Positions 1-6,048 of a stretch of DNA of 7,807 nucleotides are shown here, piece by piece. The position numbers and the translations under genes were made by a program. Origin of the DNA: Desulfobacterales bacterium (GTDB lineage: Bacteria > Desulfobacterota > DSM-4660 > Desulfatiglandales > B25-G16); NCBI GenBank assembly GCA_013375335.1, contig JABXJZ010000060.1, positions 1-7,807 of the forward strand. The letters are read 5' to 3'. Each line of letters starts with the position of its first letter. The stretch's first letter is position 1. The notes below the pieces were generated by a model that was given only the letters and a program-made list of their open reading frames with translations, was not told the DNA's origin and searched no databases.

Positions 1-267
1 TCAGATATTGTGAGGCTTATGACGAGGGTTTTCGGGGTACGAGAAAAGGGCAAGAGAATAGATGTAAAGGCTTCTAAGGAATTTGGCAATCTGAAGAGGA
101 TATTGGAAATCCTTGACAAATATAAAACTGTCCTGCTAAGCATGATGACCGTTCCACCTGAGGGTGAAGATGATTGGCTGATAGTTCTAGGATTGGGGGG
201 CAAGGATGTTGAACCAGTAGCCAAAGAACTCAAGCCCTCCGGCTTCAATGTTACCTATATGGGCTAG
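1..267 (+). CDS. CBS/ACT-type regulatory protein, C-terminal part (5' end outside window)
   Basis: The frame is open from base 1 to the TAG at 265-267, so this is the last 88 codons of a longer gene; the GTG at 10 is internal, with no ribosome binding site. The segment from about GKRIDV to the C-terminus reads as one beta-alpha-beta-beta-alpha-beta unit (strand RIDVKAS, helix FGNLKRILEILDKY, strands around VLLSMMTV and WLIVLGL, helix KDVEPVAKEL, strand FNVTYM), which fits an ACT-like ferredoxin fold. The preceding DIVRLMTRVFGVRE resembles the linker between a CBS pair and an ACT domain in AcuB-like proteins of anaerobic bacteria; the CBS domains would lie upstream and are not seen. Such proteins bind adenine nucleotides or other small ligands. 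The stop is 24 nt before the next gene, suggesting co-transcription and a possible energy-sensing input to the redox operon. The ACT call is fairly sure, the CBS part is inferred. Confidence 0.6.
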   Translation, partial: SDIVRLMTRVFGVREKGKRIDVKASKEFGNLKRILEILDKYKTVLLSMMTVPPEGEDDWLIVLGLGGKDVEPVAKELKPSGFNVTYMG

Positions 268-277
268 GATTCATTAG

Positions 278-285
278 AAAGGAGG
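278..285 (+). promoter_or_regulatory. Strong Shine-Dalgarno site
   Basis: AAAGGAGG lies 6 nt before the ATG at 292. It fixes the start of the first receiver gene and is one of the two strongest ribosome binding sites in the window. Confidence 0.75.
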
Positions 286-291
286 AGAGCA

Positions 292-918
292 ATGGAAAAA
301 AGGAAGGCTCTAGTAATTGACGACGAACATGTTGTCTTAGACAGCGTGAGGAAGATACTTACCGCGGAGAACTACGAGGTGGATGTCACACTGAGGGGAC
401 GTGAAGGACTTGATTGGGCCATTGAGAGACCCTACGACATTGTCCTCACTGACATCCGTATGCCAGACATGGGGGGTATGCGCGTCCTCAGGGACATTAA
501 GAGGGCCAAACCGCCCCTTCCGGTTGTTATGATTACGGGGTACGCCTCAGTCAGATCAGCAGTACAGGCTATGAAACTGGGGGCAGCGGATTATCTGGAA
601 AAGCCCTTTACCCCTGATCAACTCCTTAAGGCAGTCGCCGCAGCACTTGAAATAGCTGCCACCAAACCCCCTGAGGAACAGGCATTGATCCACAGGGCGG
701 AGATGATCAAGGTCCTGGAGCGGGCTGCGTCCGATAGGGAATTCTTCACGAATCTTCTCGAACAGGCGGCGGATGCCTTAGATGGATATGATCTGACAGG
801 GCCAGAGAAACTTGCGCTCCTGACCGGTGACATTGATTGGATAGAGGAACAGATCGGGCCTTTGACGCCATCCCAGAGGCGCTGGCTTGATTTGAGGAGA
901 AGCGCTGAGATATGGTAG
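292..918 (+). CDS. Response regulator receiver protein without DNA-binding output
   Basis: A 208-residue protein starting at ATG 292 behind a strong ribosome binding site. Residues 1-120 form a complete receiver (CheY-like) domain: acidic pair D10/D11, phospho-acceptor D54 in LTDIRMP, switch threonine T82 in MITGYAS, and K104 in the EKPFTPD motif. The rest is not an AAA+, HTH or enzymatic output. A charged helical linker (about 115-165) leads to a small C-terminal segment (about 170-208) of the pattern EKLALLTGDIDWIEEQIG...WLDLRRSAEIW. I have the impression that this tail recurs in redox-gene neighbourhoods of anaerobes, but cannot name its function. The protein probably acts by protein-protein contact after phosphorylation by an unlinked histidine kinase; none is encoded here. 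Its receiver resembles that of the next gene (shared A-DY--KPFTPD core), so the two may be paralogues. Receiver assignment is secure; the partner is unknown. Confidence 0.9.
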   Translation: MEKRKALVIDDEHVVLDSVRKILTAENYEVDVTLRGREGLDWAIERPYDIVLTDIRMPDMGGMRVLRDIKRAKPPLPVVMITGYASVRSAVQAMKLGAADYLEKPFTPDQLLKAVAAALEIAATKPPEEQALIHRAEMIKVLERAASDREFFTNLLEQAADALDGYDLTGPEKLALLTGDIDWIEEQIGPLTPSQRRWLDLRRSAEIW

Positions 919-979
919 TTCCTCGGGCAAGTCAGACTGCGGTGGATCAGGCTTGGAACCGGACTCTTTCGAATAAAGC

Positions 980-986
980 AAGGAGG
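980..986 (+). promoter_or_regulatory. Strong Shine-Dalgarno site for the receiver-NuoE fusion
   Basis: AAGGAGG sits 7 nt before the ATG at 994, inside the 75-nt gap that follows the first receiver gene. It supports translation starting at the receiver domain, so the receiver and NuoE parts are made as one chain. I see no clear -35/-10 pair in the gap. Confidence 0.75.
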
Positions 987-993
987 AAGGGGC

Positions 994-1995
994 ATGGCCC
1001 GAAAGATGCTCGTCATAGACGATGATCCAATGGTCTTATCATCGTGCCTGCGGATATTTGAGTCAGAGGGCTTTCATGTTGTTACGACTACAAGCCCAGA
1101 AGAGGGGCTTAGCCTGGTCCTGGATACATACTTCGATGTGGTTCTCTGCGATTGGATGATGCCAGGCCTTGATGGAATGGATGTGATAACCGAGCTTGAC
1201 AAGACCTCACCGGGCTCCGCCGTGGTCATGATCAGCGGGTATCCAAGTATTGAAAGGGCCACTGAGGCTATGAAGCGGGGGGCGATGGATTATGTTGCTA
1301 AGCCGTTTACGCCAGACGAGATAATCAAGGCCGTCGATGAGGCGAGACAGCGGAAGGAGACTGAGGAGATCAGGGTAATCGAGCGATTTGGGAGGCTCGC
1401 AAAGACCGGGCAGTTACCTCTTCCAAGTATCGATGAAAGGGTATTACAGGCCCTTTCAGCAGCGATAGATGAGCGCAGGCGGATAGCGGCAGAGCCTTCA
1501 CTGGAATCCCTTTCAGAGCCTGAGCGTCTCCGGGAGATTACCCTCGCAGTACTCGACAAATATAACCGGGATGCACATAACCTCATCCCCGTGCTCCAGG
1601 CAGTTCACTCATATGCTGGATATCTTTCATATGGGACGATTGGCCTGATTGCCAAAGAGCTCCGTATGAGTGAGCATGACATCTTTGGCACAGCATCATT
1701 CTATGCCCAGTTCAAATTCCAAAAGCCGGGAAAGCATCATATAAGGGTCTGCGCGGGGACCGCGTGCTTCGTTAGCGGTGGCGGGGTTATGCTCGAGGCA
1801 ATAAGGTCAAAATTGGATATCGTTCCAGGGCAAACCATGAGGGATGGGTTGTTTAGCCTTGAAAGAGTGGCATGCCTTGGGTGCTGTGCCTTAGCACCGG
1901 TCGTGACGATTGACGGCGAGGTCCATGGAAATATGAACCCCGCCAAGCTATCCAGGGCTATAGATAGGATTTATAGAACGGAGCCAAAGGGATAG
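994..1995 (+). CDS. nuoE: Receiver domain fused to NuoE-type [2Fe-2S] subunit
   Basis: A 333-residue two-part protein. Residues 1-120 are a receiver: acidic triplet D9-D11, phospho-acceptor D53 in LCDWMMP, switch serine S81 in MISGYPS, and K103 in AKPFTPD. A charged helical linker (about 120-180) follows. Residues 185-330 match the NuoE/HndA/HydC family: a helical part (LDKYNRDAHNLIPVLQAVH, then KELRMSEHDIFGTASFYAQF) and a thioredoxin-like domain with the [2Fe-2S] ligands C253-x4-C258 (CAGTAC) and C294-x3-C298 (CLGCC). The helical part plus cluster domain matches the usual NuoE length of about 150-170 residues, so the receiver is extra. In this family the cluster lies near the NuoF FMN in the NADH-oxidising unit. 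The NuoG-like gene starts 28 nt downstream. The fused receiver suggests that phosphorylation controls assembly or electron flow (inference). All key residues of both domains are intact, and there is no internal stop. Confidence 0.93.
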   Translation: MARKMLVIDDDPMVLSSCLRIFESEGFHVVTTTSPEEGLSLVLDTYFDVVLCDWMMPGLDGMDVITELDKTSPGSAVVMISGYPSIERATEAMKRGAMDYVAKPFTPDEIIKAVDEARQRKETEEIRVIERFGRLAKTGQLPLPSIDERVLQALSAAIDERRRIAAEPSLESLSEPERLREITLAVLDKYNRDAHNLIPVLQAVHSYAGYLSYGTIGLIAKELRMSEHDIFGTASFYAQFKFQKPGKHHIRVCAGTACFVSGGGVMLEAIRSKLDIVPGQTMRDGLFSLERVACLGCCALAPVVTIDGEVHGNMNPAKLSRAIDRIYRTEPKG

Positions 1996-2023
1996 CCTTA
2001 CTGCTGAGATTGGTGAATAAGCA

Positions 2024-3688
2024 ATGGCGGAGGTAGCTGAACAGAAACCTGTGGCCATGGAGACGATGACCATTAACGGAAAGACCGTATCCTTTTCTTC
2101 AGGTGAGACGATACTCGATGTTGCCAGGAGATCAGGTATTTATATCCCTACCGTGTGCGCACGGGCGGATTTGCCATCAACAGGATCATGTCGTCTCTGT
2201 ATTGTAAAGGTCGAAGGTGCTAGAGGCTACGTAACCTCCTGTACGACGCCTGCGGAGCCTGACATGGTCGTGACCACCAACTCAGAAGAGATCGAAAAGT
2301 TAAGAAGGGGGATCTTGGAATTGATCCTCTCCGAACACCCTTCCGCTTGCCTCGTCTGTGCTATCAGGGAGACATGTGAGAAATTCAACGCACCTTCATC
2401 AAAGGCCGGAAGGGTTACCGGCTGCAATATGTGCCCCAATCGGGATACCTGTGAGCTCAGACAATTAGTGGAGTATCTGGGGTTAGAAGGGATCAGATAT
2501 CCGCTGCTATACAAGGGTCTTCCCCTCGAGAGGGATGATCCGTTTATGGACAGGGACTATAACTTATGCATCCTCTGCGGCAGGTGTATCCGAGTCTGTC
2601 AGGAGAACCTCGGTTTAAGTGCCATCTCGTTTATCCGAAGGGGCCATTGTACCAAGGTGGGTACTTCCTTTGAAAAACTCCATGTGGATGGCAACTGCGT
2701 CTTCTGTATGCATTGCGTTGACGTCTGTCCAACAGGCGCTCTGACAGTTCGCGGTTCGAAGTGGTACGGTTATCCTGACAGCGAAATTCCCACAACCTGC
2801 ATCCTTTGTGAGAGGGGCTGTGAGCTCGTCATCGATGTAAAGTGGAACAAGGTCATGGGTGCCCACCCCACAAGGGATATGAACGCTGGTAAAAGAGAAT
2901 ACTGTGTCAAGGGCAGGTGTTGCTTGCCCGCACTCTTCAATAGCCCCCATCGATTGAAATACCCCGCTATTCGGCGTGACGACAGTACCATGATTTACAC
3001 CGATTGGGGTTATGTAATACCTCAGGTATCTGAGGCAATAGCCCGGTATAAGCCAGAGGAGATAGCAATCCTCTGTTCAAGGAGCCTAACAGATGAATCC
3101 ATTTTTGCCCTGCATGAGTTTGCCAGGGTCTTTGCGGAATCAAACGTGTTCTATATCGTAGAGGGGGAAATTGTCTTTCCCAGTATAGAGAAATCAGACA
3201 AGATATTGAAGGATATCAAGCTCTTATACGCAACAGAGGCGAATAGTCTCAGCAAGGAGATCGAGGAGCAATTCGTTAGCCTTGAGGATATCATTATCCA
3301 GGATATTTATCCCTCCCCCATGAGCAGATCACCGAAGGTCTCGGCTATACTCCCGGCCACGGTTTTTACGGAGATGGATGGCACAAAGAGTTGTGCAGGT
3401 AATCGCAGAAAATCCGTGACAAAGGCAGCCGAACCACAAGGAAGTGCTATTCCAGATTGGGAGATTACCGTCAGAGTAGGTACTGCGTTGAATAGTGCGG
3501 ATTTCAGGATCAAGGATTTCCGTTCCATACAGAACCATATCCTGAGGCACCCATGGGTAATTGCAGCTGTTCCCATGGCCCCCAAAGACTCTCTAACATA
3601 CCGAGGCTCCCCCATTGCTGATTTTGTTCCCGATTTCAGGATATTCGTTGAGGGTCGCGTACAATCAAAAGGAGAGGTCCATTTTTAG
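2024..3688 (+). CDS. nuoG: NuoG-like multi-cluster Fe-S protein with shortened molybdopterin-type domain
   Basis: A 554-residue Fe-S wiring subunit. In order: a plant-type [2Fe-2S] ferredoxin domain (about 15-90; C45, C56, C59, C73); the NuoG His-Cys cluster motif H105-x3-C109-x2-C112-x5-C118; a second C134-x2-C137-x5-C143; two [4Fe-4S] sites (C182/185/188/192 and C225/228/231/235); and the Cys motif of molybdopterin oxidoreductases, C259-x2-C262-x3-C266-x27-C294. Only about 250 residues follow, against several hundred more in complex I NuoG or formate dehydrogenase. The end still has the family signature LPATVFTEMDGT (443-454), so the middle has collapsed, and no molybdenum-binding Cys or Sec site is apparent. 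It likely carries electrons between NuoE/NuoF and another subunit rather than catalysing. The start at ATG 2024 has only a weak ribosome binding site (GGTGA, 2012-2016); M12 or M15 are alternatives. It is not an [FeFe] hydrogenase: no H-cluster motifs. Confidence 0.88.
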   Translation: MAEVAEQKPVAMETMTINGKTVSFSSGETILDVARRSGIYIPTVCARADLPSTGSCRLCIVKVEGARGYVTSCTTPAEPDMVVTTNSEEIEKLRRGILELILSEHPSACLVCAIRETCEKFNAPSSKAGRVTGCNMCPNRDTCELRQLVEYLGLEGIRYPLLYKGLPLERDDPFMDRDYNLCILCGRCIRVCQENLGLSAISFIRRGHCTKVGTSFEKLHVDGNCVFCMHCVDVCPTGALTVRGSKWYGYPDSEIPTTCILCERGCELVIDVKWNKVMGAHPTRDMNAGKREYCVKGRCCLPALFNSPHRLKYPAIRRDDSTMIYTDWGYVIPQVSEAIARYKPEEIAILCSRSLTDESIFALHEFARVFAESNVFYIVEGEIVFPSIEKSDKILKDIKLLYATEANSLSKEIEEQFVSLEDIIIQDIYPSPMSRSPKVSAILPATVFTEMDGTKSCAGNRRKSVTKAAEPQGSAIPDWEITVRVGTALNSADFRIKDFRSIQNHILRHPWVIAAVPMAPKDSLTYRGSPIADFVPDFRIFVEGRVQSKGEVHF

Positions 3689-3691
3689 GAG
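3687..3691 (+). promoter_or_regulatory. Shine-Dalgarno overlapping the upstream stop codon
   Basis: AGGAG shares its first two bases with the TAG stop (3686-3688) of the NuoG-like gene and lies 6 nt before the ATG at 3698. This arrangement favours translational coupling of the two subunits. Confidence 0.6.
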
Positions 3692-3697
3692 ACGGTT

Positions 3698-4552
3698 ATG
3701 TATGAGCTGGTAGAGAAATCCGAGATATTCAATGTGCATAAGATGGTTATTAAGGCGCCGGGGATCGCGGATTCAATGAAACCAGGGCAATTTTGCATTA
3801 TTATGGCCACGGAGTTTAGCGAAAGAATACCGATGACTGTATCCGACTGGAGTACCGATACCGGGACAATTACCATATACGCGTTGGAGCTGGGTATCTC
3901 CACCTTGGAACTGGCCAGAATGAAGGTGGGAGGCTCGCTCTATGCCGTGACTGGACCCTTGGGAACCCCTTCAGAGATCAGGCACTATGGGACCGTTGTC
4001 TTAGGAGGGGGGTGTTATGGAATCGGCGGAATCTATCCGATTGCAAAGGCGTGCAAGGAGGCTGGAAATGAGGTCATATCCATCGTTGAAGCGCGTTACA
4101 GTCCGATGTTCTACCATGAAAAGGAGCTCCAGCAAGTGAGTAATCAGGTTTTCTACGCAACCAGCGACGGTTCAAGGGGCAAAAAGGGGAAAGTTGAGGA
4201 TGTTATTGCCGAGATGCTTGAGAGGGGAGCCAGGGTTGATCAGGCGTTTTTCATGGGATGCACCCAAATGCTTGAGCGATGTTCTGAGGCCACTCGGCCC
4301 ATTGGTATTCCAACGAAGGTTGCCCTCAATTCCATCATGCTCGACGGTACGGGGATGTGTGGTGCATGTCGGGTGACTGTTGGAGGTGAGACGAAGTTTG
4401 CATGTGTTGATGGACCGGAGTTTGATGGTCACAAGGTTGACTGGAGGGAATTACAACAGCGTAAGAGTGCCTACACAGAACAAGAGGCAGTTGTCTATCA
4501 GTCCTTGTCTCATGAATGTCTGGCTGAGAAGAAGCTCAGAGGAGAGCTTTAG
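3698..4552 (+). CDS. nfnA: NfnA-type FAD/[2Fe-2S] subunit (ferredoxin-NADP+ reductase family)
   Basis: A 284-residue protein, the usual length for NfnA and sulfide dehydrogenase subunit beta types. The N-terminal barrel (about 1-95) has the FAD-contact motif R43-I-P-M-T47 and GPLG near residue 87. The nucleotide-binding half begins with VVLGGGCYGIGG (G103-G105). The C-terminal part carries the NfnA [2Fe-2S] signature D216-x4-C221-x2-C224-x11-C236, with Asp as first ligand in place of the Cys found in the dihydroorotate dehydrogenase PyrK subunit, followed by the typical VDGPEFDGHKVDW. In NfnAB this subunit binds NAD(H) and passes the high-potential electron through its FAD and [2Fe-2S] cluster. 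The partner nfnB gene starts 12 nt downstream. Assignment as NfnA rather than PyrK rests on the Asp ligand, the tail motif and the partner; no dihydroorotate dehydrogenase gene is present. Confidence 0.93.
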   Translation: MYELVEKSEIFNVHKMVIKAPGIADSMKPGQFCIIMATEFSERIPMTVSDWSTDTGTITIYALELGISTLELARMKVGGSLYAVTGPLGTPSEIRHYGTVVLGGGCYGIGGIYPIAKACKEAGNEVISIVEARYSPMFYHEKELQQVSNQVFYATSDGSRGKKGKVEDVIAEMLERGARVDQAFFMGCTQMLERCSEATRPIGIPTKVALNSIMLDGTGMCGACRVTVGGETKFACVDGPEFDGHKVDWRELQQRKSAYTEQEAVVYQSLSHECLAEKKLRGEL

Positions 4553-4564
4553 AGAGGGTTCTAC

Positions 4565-6010
4565 ATGGGCTTAACTGCTAAGGAGCGGATGGCTATTGAG
4601 CGGCACAGTATGGCCGAACAGCCAGCCGGGTTCCGAAACCGTAACTTCGAAGAGGTTCCATACGGCTATACGCCCGATGAGGCAGTAGCTGAAGCACAGC
4701 GCTGTTTGAGTTGCAAAAACAGGCCTTGTGTTTCCGGTTGTCCGGTGGAAGTCCCCATACCCGAGTTCATTGCCCTGGTTACCGAGAAGAGATTTACCGA
4801 GGCAGCTCGACTCATCAAAACGAAAAATGTCCTCCCTGCTGTATGCGGCCGTGTTTGCCCGCAGGAGACCCAATGTGAAGCGGTATGTATCCAGGGAAAA
4901 AAGGATAAAACACAGGCTGTTGCTATAGGCAACCTCGAGAGATTCGCTGCCGATTTTGAACGAGAAAACAATCCCATGGAAGCACCCGAGGTCCAGGACA
5001 AAAACGGGCTTAAGGTAGCGATCATAGGCTCAGGGCCCTCTGGATTGACCGTTGCAGGAGATCTAATACGGTTCGGCTATGAGGTTACCATCTACGAGGC
5101 ATTTCATCGAGGAGGGGGCGTGCTCGTTTATGGCATCCCCGAGTTCAGGCTACCAAAGAAGGTTGTTGAGACGGAGATCAAGGCCCTGGAAGATACAGGT
5201 GTTACAATCCACTACAACAGCGTGATTGGCCGTCTCTATACAGTCGATGATCTTTTCAAGAGGCTGGGATTCAGTGCGGTATTTATCGGCGTGGGAGCTG
5301 GATTGCCCATTTTCCTGGACATACCCGGCATGAACCTCAACGGCGTATTTTCCGCTAATGAGTATTTGACGCGCAGTAATCTGATGAAGTCATATCTATT
5401 CCCACAATACAAGACCCCCGTGATCGTAGGCAAAGGAGTTGCCGTTATCGGGGGCGGTAATGTTGCCATGGATTCCGCACGGACAGCCATCCGACTAGGA
5501 GCTGAAAAGGTTACCATTGTTTATAGGCGCGCACGGGAGCAGATGCCGGCGAGGGCCGCAGAAGTGCATCATGCAGAGGAGGAGGGGATAGAGTTCAGGC
5601 TCCTTTCAAGCCCAGTAGAGATCTTCCGTAATGATCAGGGATGGGTTACCGGCATGAAGTGCCAGAGATACGAACTTGGAGAACCCGATGAATCCGGAAG
5701 ACGGAGGCCTGTCCCCATTGAGAATTCCTTTTTTGAGTTTGATTGCGACCTCGTCGTTGTGAGCATAGGCGGCAAGGCCAATCCACTGATTACTAGAACT
5801 ACCCCTGATATGGAGGTAAACAAGTGGGGGTACATAGTGACTGATCCATGGGGCAGGACAAGCAAGAGATCCGTCTATGCAGGCGGGGATATTGTTACCG
5901 GTGCAGCAACGGTTATCTCCTCTATGGGTGCTGGCCGGAGGGCGGCAAAGGCAATTCATGAAGACCTAACGAAGGAAAACGATGAGACCTTTACGCCGGA
6001 CTGGTGGTGA
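4565..6010 (+). CDS. nfnB: NfnB-type bifurcating flavoprotein (GltD-like), FAD/NADP(H)/two [4Fe-4S]
   Basis: A 481-residue protein of normal NfnB length. The N-terminal Fe-S domain has C47, C50, C55, C59 and then C94, C98, C104, C108, enough for two [4Fe-4S] clusters. E101 in CPQE falls where I recall the unusual glutamate ligand of the proximal cluster in characterised Nfn enzymes. The FAD site is VAIIGSGPSGL (G155-G160). The second Rossmann motif, VAVIGGGNVAMDSART (from V292), is followed by YRRAREQMPAR (320-330), whose arginines suit the 2'-phosphate of NADP(H). A closing FAD motif YAGGD has D442. In Nfn this subunit holds the bifurcating FAD, which takes two electrons from NADPH and sends one to ferredoxin and one to the NfnA side. 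The start at ATG 4565 follows a partial ribosome binding site (AGAGGG, 4553-4558). It could be labelled glutamate synthase small chain, but no large chain is present and nfnA is adjacent. Confidence 0.93.
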   Translation: MGLTAKERMAIERHSMAEQPAGFRNRNFEEVPYGYTPDEAVAEAQRCLSCKNRPCVSGCPVEVPIPEFIALVTEKRFTEAARLIKTKNVLPAVCGRVCPQETQCEAVCIQGKKDKTQAVAIGNLERFAADFERENNPMEAPEVQDKNGLKVAIIGSGPSGLTVAGDLIRFGYEVTIYEAFHRGGGVLVYGIPEFRLPKKVVETEIKALEDTGVTIHYNSVIGRLYTVDDLFKRLGFSAVFIGVGAGLPIFLDIPGMNLNGVFSANEYLTRSNLMKSYLFPQYKTPVIVGKGVAVIGGGNVAMDSARTAIRLGAEKVTIVYRRAREQMPARAAEVHHAEEEGIEFRLLSSPVEIFRNDQGWVTGMKCQRYELGEPDESGRRRPVPIENSFFEFDCDLVVVSIGGKANPLITRTTPDMEVNKWGYIVTDPWGRTSKRSVYAGGDIVTGAATVISSMGAGRRAAKAIHEDLTKENDETFTPDWW

Positions 6011-6021
6011 AGTGCAACGGA

Positions 6022-6034
6022 TCCCCTACGGGGA
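6022..6034 (+). other. Small intercistronic hairpin between nfnB and the nuoF-like gene
   Basis: TCCCC-TAC-GGGGA is a perfect 5-bp inverted repeat with a 3-nt loop in the 38-nt gap after nfnB. There is no following T-run, so it is unlikely to be an intrinsic terminator. It could slightly stabilise the upstream mRNA or tune translation of the next gene, but it may be chance. Confidence 0.3.
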
Positions 6035-6048
6035 GACTGGGAGATGAA

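Noticed and set aside
292..918. NtrC-type transcriptional regulator
   Set aside because: The receiver looks NtrC-like, but no AAA+ sigma-54 interaction motif or HTH follows; the protein ends after 208 residues.
919..993. Internal promoter or regulatory RNA in the 75-nt gap
   Set aside because: I found no convincing -35/-10 pair, strong stem-loop or known riboswitch element; only the ribosome binding site at 980-986 is supported.
618..1016. Antisense coding region overlapping the end of the first receiver gene
   Set aside because: The minus-strand frame is open for 132 codons, but the product has no recognisable family pattern and it lies opposite a well-supported gene; the same holds for the other minus-strand open frames in the window.
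2024..3688. Catalytic formate dehydrogenase alpha subunit or [FeFe] hydrogenase
   Set aside because: The N-terminal Fe-S layout is shared with these enzymes, but the chain is too short for a molybdopterin catalytic domain, no Cys/Sec molybdenum ligand site is visible, and none of the H-cluster cysteine motifs is present.
3698..4552. Dihydroorotate dehydrogenase electron-transfer subunit (pyrK)
   Set aside because: The [2Fe-2S] motif has Asp rather than Cys as first ligand, the tail is NfnA-like, and no pyrD is nearby.
4565..6010. Glutamate synthase small subunit (gltD)
   Set aside because: The family is shared, but there is no large glutamate synthase subunit, the gene is directly coupled to an NfnA-type gene, and the Nfn-type E101 position is kept.
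6022..6034. Intrinsic terminator between nfnB and the nuoF-like gene
   Set aside because: The stem is only 5 bp and no T-run follows; the next gene begins 14 nt later with its own ribosome binding site.
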